Positions 11,010 to 23,309 of a DNA stretch of 64,000 nt are shown here, piece by piece (within the stretch, counting starts at the first letter, position 1; each line of letters begins with the position of its first letter). Below the pieces are notes generated by a model that was given only the letters and a program-made list of their open reading frames with translations, ran no database searches and was not told the DNA's origin. A program made the translations under genes and the position numbers. Origin of the DNA: Periconia sp. R9002 (taxonomy: Eukaryota > Ascomycota > Dothideomycetes > Pleosporales > Periconiaceae); contig JAMAHW010000051.1 in the NCBI GenBank assembly GCA_023627715.1, forward strand, positions 124,001-188,000, read 5' to 3'.

Positions 11010-12564
11010 ATGGCCGCTAAAACGACGCAAAATTCCGTGGGTCCGGGTGAAGATATCGCGGAATCCGCTACTGAAGTACTTGAACGTTTGCACGAATCAG
11101 TCGAGGATTTTCTCAAGTACCGAGATGTATTCGCTGATGGAGCGAAACTGAGAACGGAGGTTTTACAAAGAGAGGCCGAGATTAATGAGAAGAACAAAAA
11201 AATTTCCAATCTAGAGTCTGCCATAGCCGTTTTCACTCAAAGCGGAAGCAAAGAAGTTGCTCGTTTGAGGTTGGAAAACATGGAGCTGGAACAAGAATAC
11301 ACGAACTTATCCAAGAGACTGGATCATGTGAATGATGAGAAGAAGAAAAAGGAAGATCAAGCGGAAGATCTTAAGAAACGATTGGCCAAAGAAGCAGACG
11401 AATTGGCTGGGTCGAGAAGGGACTTGGACATACTGCAGAGGAAAAACACTGCGAACAAAGACTTAGCTCAAAAACTGCATGCAGCAACCATCAGACTTGA
11501 GACATACGACAAGTATACGGAAAATCTTCTTGAAGTGGATACAGGACAACTGTACGCGTGCCCCTCACCATGCTCTCCAGCCTTCTAGACATGTCTCATA
11601 AAGATATCTATTTACTGAATATATCCAAGAAAACACAGCATAGAGAAGCTGTGGAAACGTACAGAGAACCTTGTAATGAGATATTTCTCAGCTGACATTC
11701 AGGATGATTTGTTTGAGGTCAGTGACTGACTCGCAAACATAAGTGTCAACTAACATTAATCACCAGTATCATGAGCAATGGACTCAACAGGCTCTCTACT
11801 CCTTGAACATTCCATCTGGCTTGATTATTATCCCTTCCACCAACAGTCCAGTGGCAAAGTTTGCTCGCCAGGTAGTGATGTTGAGCGTATTTGCCAACAT
11901 ATATGTCAGATGTATATTCACATGGACATCGTATCAGCTATTGCAAACAGGCCTTGAAGACCGTTCAGCGGTCCTTGAAGACCGTTTAGCGGGCCTTGAC
12001 GACCTTTTAATCAAAGTGATGATCCAGGACAAAACCAAAGAACAGCTCCTTCGCGCGATAATTCTATCGGAATCTTCACAAGTGCCAGTACCGGCCGATG
12101 TCTGTGCGGAGCTTGGCAACTGGGTAGCGAAAGCTCTCGGGGTCATCTTGCCATTGAAGGCTCGAGCGGCAATGAAATCCGATGTAAAACTATTACTCGA
12201 AGAAGCCGCCAGATTTTGGATAGGGCCGCGCCGAAGCCGTGAGAAGATTGTAGCTACTATAGACGTCGCATCCTATCCGGACTGTTGGACGGACTATCCA
12301 GTTATTCATCGCAACAAACAGGCTAACAAGCGCAGCCAGTCCTCTGATTCTAGCGCCGAAGACGTGGAAGATGACGTTGCTTTGACGCTGTTTCCGGCGA
12401 TGGTCGTACTCAATGATAACCAACCTCTCCCTATATTCCGTGGAATCCTTGTGCGTGAATCGCATTTGGATGAAGCGGAAAAAGAAGGGCGATTGGAGCA
12501 AAAGCGAAGACGGTTTTCTCGCGGTGGTGCGCCTCAGGCCATTTTAGGTCTGCCCTTTCGGTGA
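11010..12564 (+). CDS. Fungal coiled-coil protein of unknown function
   Basis: Three exons (11010-11551, 11639-11717, 11767-12564) give 472 residues. Residues ~20-180 form a long charged coiled coil (KYRDVFADGAKLRTEVLQRE, EKKKKEDQAEDLKKRLAKEA). The second half is helical and ends in a beta-like segment with ALTLFPAMVVLNDN and PIFRGILV. This plan, coiled coil plus a C-terminal 'LFP' segment, matches a lineage-expanded Pezizomycotina family known to me only as hypothetical proteins. The acceptor of intron 1 could be at 11638 (CAG, chosen) or 11629 (AAG); both keep frame. Three 21-base tandem units in exon 3 encode GLEDRSA/VLEDRLA/GLDDLLI. Confidence 0.75.
11950..12012 (+). repeat. Three 21-base tandem units inside exon 3
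   Basis: GGCCTTGAAGACCGTTCAGC-type units repeat three times and encode a seven-residue heptad-like repeat (LED/LDD core), extending a helix in the host protein. Confidence 0.8.
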
Positions 12565-13081
12565 GACGGTTTATGTGGTTGGATGCAATACGTCACCGAA
12601 ATACCATGACAATCCATAGATAATGCTCACTTTGCTCCTGAATGAAACACATTGCATCTTTGCGCGAACTCTCGGTTATCAACTATGGCGCATTTTTGCA
12701 CTCACATGAAATGGCAGCCCACCAAGTATCGTATGGCTTGTTTGGTTTAGGTAGAAACCGTTTTCAGATTCTGTAATTGACCGGTGAATGCAATTTTCAG
12801 CTCGGCAAAAGCCACCTTTTCTTGATTGGCTGCACCCTCGTGTCATTGACCACCCATGTATGATTCTGCATATGTACGGTCACAAACCTGACCGTCAACA
12901 GCCAGGCGAACATCATTGGCCCAAAAATTCAGATTTCGAGAGGCAGGGCGCCAAGGACACATCAATATATTCGCTTGGCATTTCCAGCCTGATGCATCGA
13001 TTTGATAAGATCAAAGCTCTTCTCTTTATGGGCGATAGCATTGCGACATGGTTTGACATCTTTTCAACTCTTTCCAATATC
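12565..13081. other. Intergenic
   Basis: The frame of the next gene stays open upstream to 12788, but that extension lacks family resemblance and is treated as leader. Nothing else is seen. Confidence 0.4.
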
Positions 13082-16000
13082 ATGTCCCAAACACGCTCCA
13101 AAAAGATTCCAGATGCCGAGTGGAATAGTCGTAAAAAGGAGATCTTGTCCCTATACGTGGATGATGAGAGGGAATTGAAGGGGAAAAGTGGTGTTATTGA
13201 GGTGATGAAAGAAAAGCATGGTTTTGTAGCAAGGTAAGTGATGGTAAGCGTCTATTTTATAGCATTGTTCTAATGGTCGTAGCGAGGCACAGTATGAGTA
13301 TCGACTTAAGAAATGGGGAGCTCGCAAGTATGTTAGCAAGGATGATTGGAAGAGTATTCACGAGCATCTCGATCTTCGTGAACTCTTCAACAAGAAAAGT
13401 GAAGTATATATCAACGGTAGGCGGGTACCTTCATCAAAGCTAGAGAGGGAGAGAAGAAGATATCAGAATGGTTATACCTTCAGTACATCGCCAGAATGTA
13501 AGTGGACCAAACCGTAACTTTGCGCCAAATGTTGACTCAAAATCACCAGTGAGATTAGATCTATCTGAGCGTATTGACATAAGGACGCCGCCGCCTCTGA
13601 CTCCCGTTACTGGAAACCAGTCACCCAATCTTGCAATGGAATCAAACCACGCCTTCTCTTCCACATTCCAATCGTCCAACGAAGCACCGACCAATACCTC
13701 TTTGTTTCCCACGTTCTCGAATGAGGTTTCTGAAATGCAATGCATAGATCATTCTGATCCGTTCATGAGCGGCGCGAACGATTCCATTATACTACTGCCC
13801 CAAATGGCATCTGCCTCGGGTTTTGAAGTGTCACCGATGCTGCCACACGGATGTTTAGAACCCGTATCTGCCGATTCACGGTCCTACCAATACAACTGGG
13901 AAACAAATCCCGTCCAAGGCTTCCAACTTGGGAATAGATATTCTGTCAACTTGGTCCACATCCTTGGAAGCATAAGTAAACATCACTTACCAATCTTCAA
14001 CACATTCGCCAGACAGACAATCTCTACTGAAGACTTTTCACCGATGTCAAAAGTAATGCATGCTCCGGGAACCTCTTTGTATTTGAGAAATGTTCGCCAA
14101 GATTTGCAACTTCTATACACATCGCTATCAGCACTGGCGAATGATCTCATTCCGGTCCAGAATCTGGAAAATCCCACGAACGTCATGGAAGAACAATTGA
14201 AACGTCTAATTTTGTCATTCAATAATATCGGAAAATCCGAGTTTGCGAGAATGCTACATTGGTTCCCTGAGCCACTCCGATTTTCATTGGAGCGGGGGCT
14301 TTTCCTTGCTGCTATTGCAGCCGGTGCAGGTCAATTGGTAGATACGATCTTGGACAGAGGGCTCAATCCTAATGAAACTGCATTTGAGGATTCAAATTAT
14401 CGACTAACACCATTGGAGTATGCTTGCCAACAAGGATACCCCCTGATTGCGAAATCCATTGCCTCAAAGATGGTGCATACCCAGGGGATTCGTGCCTTCT
14501 TTTACCAATTCCATGAACCCATAGCCTCCATATTTCGGATGGATCATGACATCGCAAGTGATGTTTTAAAGCTACTGTTGCGTATGCATCTATACACGGA
14601 TCCTTGTCGTATCCGCTCTATCATAGGACTCAATCATCCCAGTATTCCTAGGATATTAATATCTCATTTGCCTGTTGAGAAAAGAATTTCGTTATGCGAC
14701 AACAATTCTTTGAAAGAGTTGTTCAACAGCTGCACACATCAACTTGCTACCGAAATCGCAGTGTCCTTGTCAAACCCAGAGTGGTACATGAGCTTGTCCG
14801 ACGATGAGAAAATTGTCCAAGCATGCCTGAAGACTGCTCTTAACAGAATGCTAGAGTTCGGCCATCTTGAAGCAGCTGAGATTACGAGCAGAAAGATCTT
14901 AGCCCCTGATTCAGTCAACTTGTATTATGCCATGCAAGCAGGGAGCTTTAGTATAGCACAAGGACTTCTGGATAGAGGCGTACCCGCCAATATATGCCTC
15001 AAAGATGAGTCCTATTACCACGAAGACACATCATTCCCCGACGAACAAAAATGGATATGCCCGTTAGCAGCGGCGTTCCATTCATATTCCATGGATACTA
15101 TTTATCTGCTACATGCCCGAGGAATCATCACATCTGAGATGGAAAATTCAGTACTTCAAAAATGCATGTTTGCTGCTTGCGAAACCGGAAGAATCAATTT
15201 GCTGAAGTTCCTCCTATCGAAATGGAAAGAAACTGGCGGAATACAATTTCTCCGATCCCACCATTATTCAAGTGCAGCAATTGGAGCTATTCACAATCAC
15301 CACGAAGAGATGGTCTCAGTCTTGCTTTCGCACGGATGGAAGCCTTCAATGAAAGATTTCAATGAAGCGCTATTTCACAAAAAGATCGATATTGCAGAGT
15401 CGATGTTAGACCATGTTCTCGGTTCTGAAGATTGTGGAATAGGGCTACACCTTGCTATAATAGCACGTCATCACCACATGATATCTTCTATCATCAAGGC
15501 AGGTGAACCATGGCATTACTTTTGGGACTCAAATCCTCAAATTTTCTTTCCAATGCCTCAATGTTTTCCCAAATGGCCCTTCGATATCCATGGATTGTCC
15601 CCCTTTCTTAGCACTGCAATCTTATCCGGATATGATGAAATTGTTGACCTGCTTTTGGACATGGGTGCACCTTTAAGCGGCAAGAGTCCCGAACCGAAAA
15701 AGCGGTTTATTTCGCCACTTCTTGCGGCTGTCTATGCTGACAACTTGAATTTGGTGACTAAACTCCTTCACCGAGGGGCAAACCCTGATGACGATGAGGC
15801 AATGCTTGAGGCTGTCTCAAAAAACAAGCTGGAAATACTTGAAACGCTGATAATTGCATGCCGGTCTGGGAATCCAATTCTCAGGAGATTACCCAGTCCA
15901 AGACCTCTCATGGCTGCAATCCAAGACGGAAACCTTCTGACGATTCAAAAGTTGGCCACAATGACAGACGTGAATGTACTCGCAGATGTGCAGGGGACCT

Positions 16001-16746
16001 GGGGAGACCGAATATCGGCATTTGGTACGGCTATAAAGTATCGAAGCAGGCGAACACTGGAGATTCTCAAGTTCCTGATGTCTAACGGAGCTGATTTGAA
16101 CAGAGCAGCTCAACGGTCTTCCAAAATCAGGCAGGTATCAGATTATAACATCAGGACGCCTTTGTTGATCGCCATCGAGAGCAAAGATCTCCCCTTGGTT
16201 CAGTATCTCGCTTCAGCCGGGGCAAACATTCATGAGGTACCCTGCCATGGGACGACCTTTGCCCCGATTCAAGCTGCAGTAGCAGCTGGTGCATTAGACA
16301 TAGTGGAATATTTTCTTGACAATGATGTGAACGTTAATACCCCACCAGCAGTGCGAGACGGCCGTACAGCATTGCAAATGGCCGCTGGAAATGGATTCAT
16401 CGGCATTGCAAACCTATTAATCATAAGAGGTGCTGATGTCAACGCACCGCGTGCACAATGTCTTGGACGCACAGCTTTTGAAGCGGCGGCTGAGAAGGGA
16501 CGTATTGAGATGCTTATGTATCTTGTGGAAAAAGGCGCGGATATTGTCAGTGATGGAGGCGAACAGTACAGGAACTCTCTCTTTCTTGCAGCAGGTCAGG
16601 GTCACAGGGGGGTCATACAGTACATCGAGCAGGTGTACTCGGAACAATGTATCGGCAGAAGCATGGGACTCGGAGCTTCGCTGGAGTTTGGGGAAGCCTC
16701 GTACTCTGATGTTCCAGATTTTGATCCCATACTATGTCAGTTTTGA
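13082..16746 (+). CDS. Clr5-domain ankyrin-repeat protein
   Basis: Three exons (13082-13233, 13283-13497, 13550-16746) give 1187 residues; introns are 49 and 52 nt. Residues ~9-63 form a Clr5 domain: AEWNSRKKEILSLYVDD, then EKHGFVASEAQYEYRLKKWG (across intron 1) and ARKYVSKDDW. A linker of ~250 residues follows. Ankyrin-type helices appear from ~residue 365 and are clear at ~805-1130 (LLIIRGADVN, LVEKGADI). Clr5 is named from a fission yeast protein acting in heterochromatic silencing, but in filamentous fungi such proteins are numerous and mostly unstudied. The start at 13082 places Clr5 at the N-terminus, as is usual; an ATG near 12788 would add 98 unrelated residues. Confidence 0.88.
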
Positions 16747-17282
16747 GGGATCTTCGAGCTGGTACTCCCGTACAGAGTGGTCTTGTATTAAGACACCATT
16801 TGGCGTGGCGCATTGAGACAAGCTTTACACTGTAATCACCCTGGCTGCACATAGGTAACCTTATATTGGTGATAAGGAATGCGATTCAGGTGGCGCATGC
16901 AAAATATTTCACCTACAAGGTTTTCTCTCTGTTCTGATCTTGACATGCAAAAGTTTGCGGGGAAAGACCCCTCCTGACTAACTAGATAAACATCCGATTT
17001 TTTTTTCACGAGACATGGCGTTATGACTACTCCTTCCATATCACTAGCCATACGAGTCGATCATCAATCTGACCCATTCAAATTTTAGTTCCAAAAGTAG
17101 ATGACGATTGCATTTTGATTGATGGAGGTAATACAAATCCATCGGCTGAATAGTCGTGCCGGGGGAGTGAAAAGTAATGCCAGCTCAGAAAGTGACACCA
17201 GAAACAAAGAAAAAAAAAAAAAGAACCACGATAATCTGACCTTACAGTTACCAGCGCGCGATGCTAAATCGTCTTCAAGAAC
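16747..17282. other. Intergenic between convergent genes
   Basis: Only 3' flanks are seen, with an A-run near 17208-17222. Confidence 0.5.
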
Positions 17283-17750
17283 TCAATAAGGATCATGGCA
17301 ACCGGAACAGTGATCCGGCTAGAAATCATATTAGTGCACGTCTCTCATCTTAAACCGGATTGCAACTTACCCAAGTGTAGTATTGAAGTTTCACTCCGTT
17401 GGCCCAGAGTGCAATGCAAGCAAGCGCCTCGTCATTATCAATATAACCCTTATTACGAGTGTGCTTAAGAACATCACTGCAGAGTTTGGAAGACTTGGCC
17501 AGTTCAATCAGGCATGCTAGATATCGGTCTGTCAGTAATTTAGTGTATCCGAAGGAGTGAATGCAAAGCGTTTTTGTTCTTTGATGGAATGGGGAAACGT
17601 ACGATGTAGCCAGCATCTATCACCAAAGAGTGGTGGTCCTTTGCCTTTGAGTTCAACTTCCGATATCGCTTGTGTGACGTTGGAGTTGGTGACTGGGACC
17701 GCGAGGGTGTGCGCGGCAAAGATTGCTGTAATAATTGACAAGAAGTGCAT
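17283..17750 (-). CDS. Small secreted six-cysteine protein (candidate effector)
   Basis: Three exons (17750-17603, 17528-17371, 17318-17283) give 113 residues. A signal peptide is clear (MHFLSIITAIFAAHTLA, cleavage near 17-18). The mature part has six cysteines at 46, 55, 66, 87, 106 and 109, enough for three disulfides, and ends with the short third exon (PDHCSGCHDPY, containing a CxxC). There are two tryptophans but no known domain. Introns of 74 and 52 nt have consensus ends and join codons cleanly. Size, secretion and cysteine content fit an apoplastic effector or antimicrobial-like protein; the actual role is unknown. Confidence 0.75.
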
Positions 17751-18395
17751 CTCTTAAAATTAATGAAGTTGTATTGATAATGAAGTAGGTTTGGCGTTCA
17801 GTGTGAGCCGTCTGAGAGAGAAACAAGCCAGAACAAAGATGAATTGTCAGCGGAAGATGAAGGAATGGGCCTATCCAGAAACTTGACTGAGGAATTATCG
17901 TGGGGAGACCATGCGCAAAACGCCATACGTATATTCCAATGAGATCGCTATAAAGTGGGACTGGTGATGTAATATATTGTCGTCATCGATTACCATACCA
18001 AAGTTTCCCTTGATTCAACTTCCACTGGCCACTGGAATTTGAGCCATTGTTCGAATGAGCAGTACCGAGAGGTCTTTTTTCAATCGCTTGCTATTTTCTT
18101 AAGCGGTGTTCCACTTCTACTCGTCGTCCTACTGTCATTACCCACGTATACAGAACAGTCAAAGACGTCTTAGACAGCAAAACGGCTTGTAACGTTAATC
18201 TGCAATTCTGTTAATATAGCAAAGCCGTTGGGTTTGTAAGCAAGTATTGAAACAAGACTCGCAGTATTCACAGAACAAAGCGCATCAAATACAGTGGTTA
18301 GAGGTTGTCTGAATCATGTGAGCCATTCGACCACTAGGCACATTTTAATCTCTATTAAGGCCTACATCGGACCCTTAACGCTATTCAGAATGCAT
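17751..18395. other. Intergenic
   Basis: This is the promoter side of the secreted protein gene and the 3' flank of the DUF2264 gene. No gene is seen. Confidence 0.5.
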
Positions 18396-20527
18396 CTAAC
18401 CCATAAAAATGTACTCTTCAAGGTTGCCATCACTCTCGTTTCTAGTAAAGATGGGTGCATCTTCCCATTTTGCTGCCACATCCACAGAGTCATATACCGT
18501 TTCCAAACCTTGCCTTCTTGCAAGTGCAAACACAGCGGTGGTAAAGGTGGCCTCAGATCCGCTAGAAAAACTCTGCAATTGAAAATTAACAGTTGGTATT
18601 AAGGTCCGTTGCCAGATGAGGTTTGTATTTGCATCTGGCTTCAACACTTTTGCTTCCACAGTATGCCTCGTTGAGTCGGAGGCGAGATGGCGAATCCCAC
18701 TAGCTCCAGCATTTGAACAAATTAAAGCTCCAGGTTGAGATTCGATGACGCCTTCAGGAAAACTGAGATTCTGACCAGCTGTAAACTCTCGGATAGATGA
18801 ACCAGTAGGTAGGACTTCTCCGCGTTTACTACCTCTCCCTTGAATGGAAAACCCTCCTTGAACACCTTGAATTTCAACATCTCGATCGCCTTTATTGCTG
18901 ATTTTGTGGGTTCGAAGGTACCAATCTGGCCACCTTGCACAAGGCGCAATAAGTGATGTCTCTACTTCCACGTCTGCATCTCTCCATGGTTTCCATACGC
19001 TCCATAGGACTGGGATCTCTTCATACAGCTGTTCTCTTTTCATAAGATTAGCGGTACGGAATTCATACCTGGGCAGTTTCCACGGAACTCGCCACGTATC
19101 GCCTACATCCTTGCTCAACGCCAGTGTGCTGTCTGGTGCGAGTTGCATCAGGATTGGTCCAGTAGGTACGCTAAACCCGAAGTGTGATGAGTATGCGAAC
19201 TTCCCGTACTTTGCTTCAGTTGCTTTGAGTGGCCAAGGGCAGAACTGCCCTGAGGATAATAGAAAATGATGATTTCCTGTATTGCACGCAATTTGCATCG
19301 TCGGTTTGATGGCTATCGCTAGAACTTTATCAATCTGCGGAAGCGCTTTCTCCTCTGCACTCCAAAATGGATGATTGGAGGGCAAGGCAAGCGTGACGAA
19401 GGACTTCGTAGCCCAGTAGGGCGACTGCGGTGAGTTATAGTCTTCGCTCATGTACATGTTGGGATATATAAAACCGATCGTCAGTGTTCCATCAACATTG
19501 AAGATGTCATGCTTCTTAGACCACCACCTGAAATGTCGGAAAAGAAGGCCCTTGATGACGCCCCAATCATTCAGCGGTGCTGGAAGTTCGACTTCGGCAA
19601 ATGCAACAGCAGCCCAAAATCCTGCAAAGGCAAATCGGTAGGTTAGGCTACGTCCAAAGGGTATCGCCGCGCCTGCATAAGCTTAGTGTACTTTCCCACG
19701 TACTTCATGCCTTTCTTGGATATACGATACGTACCATTGGAATCAAAATATCTCCAGAATGATGCCGCAAAATCCTGTGCTCTTTTCTTGAAAGCCTCAC
19801 ACCTCGTTGGATCAATATCGGCCGCGAACTTGACATAGATCAACTGCGAAAATTGAATCGCAAAACTTCCCGAGTAGTAATCTGCTTGTCTCCTATCATC
19901 TATCCACGACCCATCAGCACTCCATCCTTCTCCAATATCGAAATGATCCATCTCTTCTAGATCATCTTGCATATGTTGTTTGACTTCTTCATAGGGAACA
20001 GCGCATACTTTAACAAGCGCCAGGTTAGTCATGACCCGAAACCATAGCCAGTTTGTTACTGGAAAATCCTTCCCGTTGCACGCGCAGAGCCAGGTTCTGA
20101 TATTTTCTTGCGCGAGGGGAGTCTGCGACAGGAAAAAGGTAGCGGGTGCGGCGAGCAGGGCAAAGGATATAATTTCCATTTCCACCATTCGTTGGTCTCG
20201 AAGTACCACTTCACCCCAGTACTCCTCGTGGTTCGGATCAGTGCCATTCGCCAGTCCCTTAACGTAGGGATCGATCAGTTCTCGAAAATCTTCTTCGTCT
20301 AAGCCGCCGCCGTGAAGAAGGGCACCAATGACCCATAATGGACGTGCGTAGCCTTCTAGTTGTGCCGCGATATCGTCAAAATGAGTTCCTGTTACCAGTG
20401 GAAGTTTGATCCGTGCGCCGCCTGGTGATTGGTAAGGTTTGAGGGCGCGGAGCAGCGAGAGACATGCATGTTTAGAGTCGGCATGAGTGTGAAATGGGTT
20501 GTCGGAGAACCCTTTGAGTGGGGGCAT
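18396..20527 (-). CDS. DUF2264-domain protein, probable glycan-degrading enzyme
   Basis: Two exons (20527-19735, 19672-18396) give 689 residues with a 62-nt intron. The N-terminal half is a helical, (alpha/alpha)-barrel-like region: ARPLWVIGALLHGGG, NHEEYWG, DQRMVEMEIISFALL, NWLWFRVMTNLALVKVC, GWSADGSWIDDRRQADYYSG, YWATKSFVTLALP. The second half looks beta-rich. No signal peptide is present, so it probably acts in the cytosol. DUF2264 is not functionally defined for me; I recall links to glucuronidase-type families in gut bacteria but cannot verify this. It is followed on the same strand by GH88 with a 270-base gap, supporting a shared role in uronide breakdown. Confidence 0.88.
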
Positions 20528-20797
20528 GGTGAAATGAAAGCTGAGACACGTGACAAATGTGAATCTACCGTCCAAGTCATGAAAAAAGCTGTACTTCTGA
20601 ATGTAAACAACACCCAAAGGTCTTCAAGTTTTGTATGGAAACCAGCCGACATGTCACACTACACGGGAAGCGGGGTATACATCAAGTGGCCCACTGCCGA
20701 ACAGGGGTCCTGGATGAAGAAGATCAGAACCTCATTCTGTCTCCTCGGCATAAACAGATGCCTTAACAAATTTCTCTATTCTGGGAAATACCGCATT

Positions 20798-22213
20798 CTA
20801 TATAAGACCCATCCTAAGTAGTTTGTTGCCAAACTCTATCAAATAATAATCAGCATAGACCAGACCGTGATCACTGTAAGGTTTATGTGCATGCTGATTG
20901 TTGTTTGCCGTTGCATGTCTCAAAATAGCATCGAACCCCGACTCTTTTGTGATATGCCACTTCGAATCTTCCTGTTCCTTAAACCCCAGCTCGGAGAAAT
21001 CCCTATCTAAAGCCAGATCTAGTGTCTCACGGACAATCATCAATGAAGCATCAAGAAAGTCTACACCCAAGGACAATTCTCTAGCTTGAGAAGAAGGTAG
21101 CGACTGCAGCGCTTGATGGATGATCAAGAGACCATTCGCCACAATCACACCAGCACTTACATCTCGCAGCGGCTCGCTCTCATTCTCGGCCGGCGCATCG
21201 AAATCCCAAGCCGGTACAAATGGATGGTGCCACCTGCTCTTACTTTCTTCCAACCGCCCCAGAAAATACTTTGTACAACTTATGGCTGTTTTCAGATACA
21301 CAAGGTCCTTCGTCCAAGTATATGTCTGCGCGAAACCCATGACGGACCACGCCTGGCCACGCGACCACGTCGACTCGTCTGCATGGCCTTGATTTGTCAT
21401 TTTCGCTTTTGGTTTCCCAGTCGAAGGATCGAAGTTGACTAGGTGGTAGGAGGAGAAATTGGGGCGGAGGATTTCGTTAATGATAGAATTGGCATGCTGA
21501 GTTGCGATGGAGATAAGGGATTCGTCGTAGAAAGTGTGGCCCACGAAGTAGAGGAGGTCAAGATCTACATAGAGTCAGCTCTGTTCCTAATTGCCATTAA
21601 TAGCTTATTAGGAGAATAGCTTACTGCACATGCTATCGATGATGACCAGAAAATTCTCATTCATATCGGTGATCGAATAGCGGTCGTTGATAGCGACATC
21701 CCAGCTCCTGATCGCCTTTACCGTAGGGTCATATCTTGTCGCCAATGCATAAGCTGCCCTTTTGACGTTTTCAAGGCTCTCTTTGTTTCCAGTCAATTCG
21801 TAGTCTTTCTGTAGCGCAGGCTGCACGATGAATCCCATGTCGTGGGTGTCTGTCCTTTCGCTCATCCGGTTGATCGCTACACTCCAATGGCGACCCACCT
21901 TCAGCAGTTCATCTCCGAGATTTGGCAAAGGAGAATGACTATTTATCGACCGCGGGAAACAGACAATGCGCTCTAAAAGCGCATAGATGGAACCAGGAAA
22001 GAAACCACAGGTCCAGAAGTCGGCTTCGCGGTGCTCATAACGCCCAGCATTCGGCCCAGTCTGAGGGACAGTGTGCGGGTAGGTTTCCAGCGGCGCTTTA
22101 TCTTTCAAGCTCCTTTGGGCTACCTGGAGAATTTTGGCAGTTATGTTGGTTGCAAAAATGGCATTCAAGTCGTGGCCTCGGATTTCAAACATTGGCTCGC
22201 GTTCTTGGACCAT
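20798..22213 (-). CDS. GH88-type unsaturated glucuronyl hydrolase
   Basis: Two exons (22213-21625, 21564-20798) give 451 residues; the intron is 60 nt. GH88 enzymes remove the 4,5-unsaturated uronic acid left at the non-reducing end by polysaccharide lyases. Family features are HREADFWTCGFFPGSIY (D65), THDMGFIVQPAL (D125), STWSRGQAWSVMGFAQTY and a late SGFDAILRHATANN...SDHGLVYADYYLIE segment. D65 and D125 sit where the bacterial enzyme has its two catalytic aspartates (I recall Asp88 and Asp149, similar spacing). There is no signal peptide, so the substrate must be imported. The divergent MFS gene 1.1 kb away is the natural partner. Met8 is an alternative start. Confidence 0.92.
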
Positions 22214-23309
22214 CTTCGATCTTTATTGTCGTCGATGTTCCCTTCTTCTCCTTCTCCCACGGGCACTGTTTCTTCAGGCTGAGTACGTGAAACTGGAACT
22301 TATCACGGAAAGTTCAAACTGCACATAAAGATCTGGGTACCCCGCCATGCTCTAGCTAGCATGCCCGTTGAAGCTTTGGTAGCTTGGGTGGTGGGGCACT
22401 GGCTTCGGGTGAAATGCTAGCGAGCGTTGGGGCTAAATATACCCGCCGACCGCCAATCCCCCGCACCCAACTATGCTGATTCTGGAGCCATGACCGTTGC
22501 TAAGATTCAGTTGAGAGTTCGCGAGTGATGAACAATATTATCTTTTGATCCTCCTTTCCTTTACAAACTGGGTAGTTTATCTTCTATTCAAAACCCAGGA
22601 GCTTTTGAGGGCTGCCGATATTGTATCAATATTTACTTAGACTTAAGATCTAGTAGCATGGAATCAAAGCTTGAGTGGATTGGTTGCAAAGCTGGGTCAA
22701 GAATGGCATGGAAGTATTTCGAGCTATCTGTTACATGCTGTTCCTGGAAAGTGCCCTCGGTATCAATAATTATATGTTTGTTCAGGGCTAGCCACGAACA
22801 AGTCGTTTTGATACACAATCAGCTATGACATTCAACGAATGGCTTACCTTTAAGTTGATGTTTCCTCCTGGCAATGGTTTCGGTGTAGGACCTGATAATC
22901 TACGAGTTTGTGATTAGCCGGTTGTCTCGTACGAAGCTGCACTGATCCACCGCCCCGTGACCAGATCTATCCAACACGAATCCCGCGCCATGTAACTTTC
23001 AAGATTGAAGACGATTTTTTTGCCCATGACTTCTGTGGGGTAATTTCCCTGTGGTCTTGTTCGTGGAGAAATATCTTAACTGTCCCTCAGGTTACCTTGG
23101 AACCTTGGCATCTCCGAGGGGTATTGCAAAGATGCCTGCCCCTAAGCGATATCTTGGTATATCATTGTATGTTAATTGAACCCGCATGCAAGCTACATAT
23201 ATTGAACGGCGGGAGCGAGAGCCCCACTTCCGACGTCGCGCCAACAGACTCCTCTCAAATTCCTATCCAAACTCAAGTCGCGAGTGATTGATGTTATATC
23301 TTCGAAAGA
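22214..23309. promoter_or_regulatory. Divergent promoter region, GH88 / MFS transporter
   Basis: The 1.1-kb gap separates two divergently transcribed genes of the proposed uronide cluster. It carries one CCGCCAAT at 22450-22457, which fits the CCNCCAA core reported for the galacturonate regulator GaaR and also contains CCAAT. Short open stretches on either strand show no domain. Confidence 0.45.
22450..22457 (+). promoter_or_regulatory. CCGCCAAT, possible uronate-response / CCAAT element
   Basis: It matches the CCNCCAA(T) core known for GaaR-type regulation in Aspergillus and Botrytis. It is a single copy, so it is a weak indication. Confidence 0.25.

Noticed and set aside
12788..13081. Upstream in-frame extension of the Clr5-ankyrin gene
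   Set aside because: The extra 98 residues have no family resemblance; Clr5 domains usually start near the N-terminus, as with the ATG at 13082.
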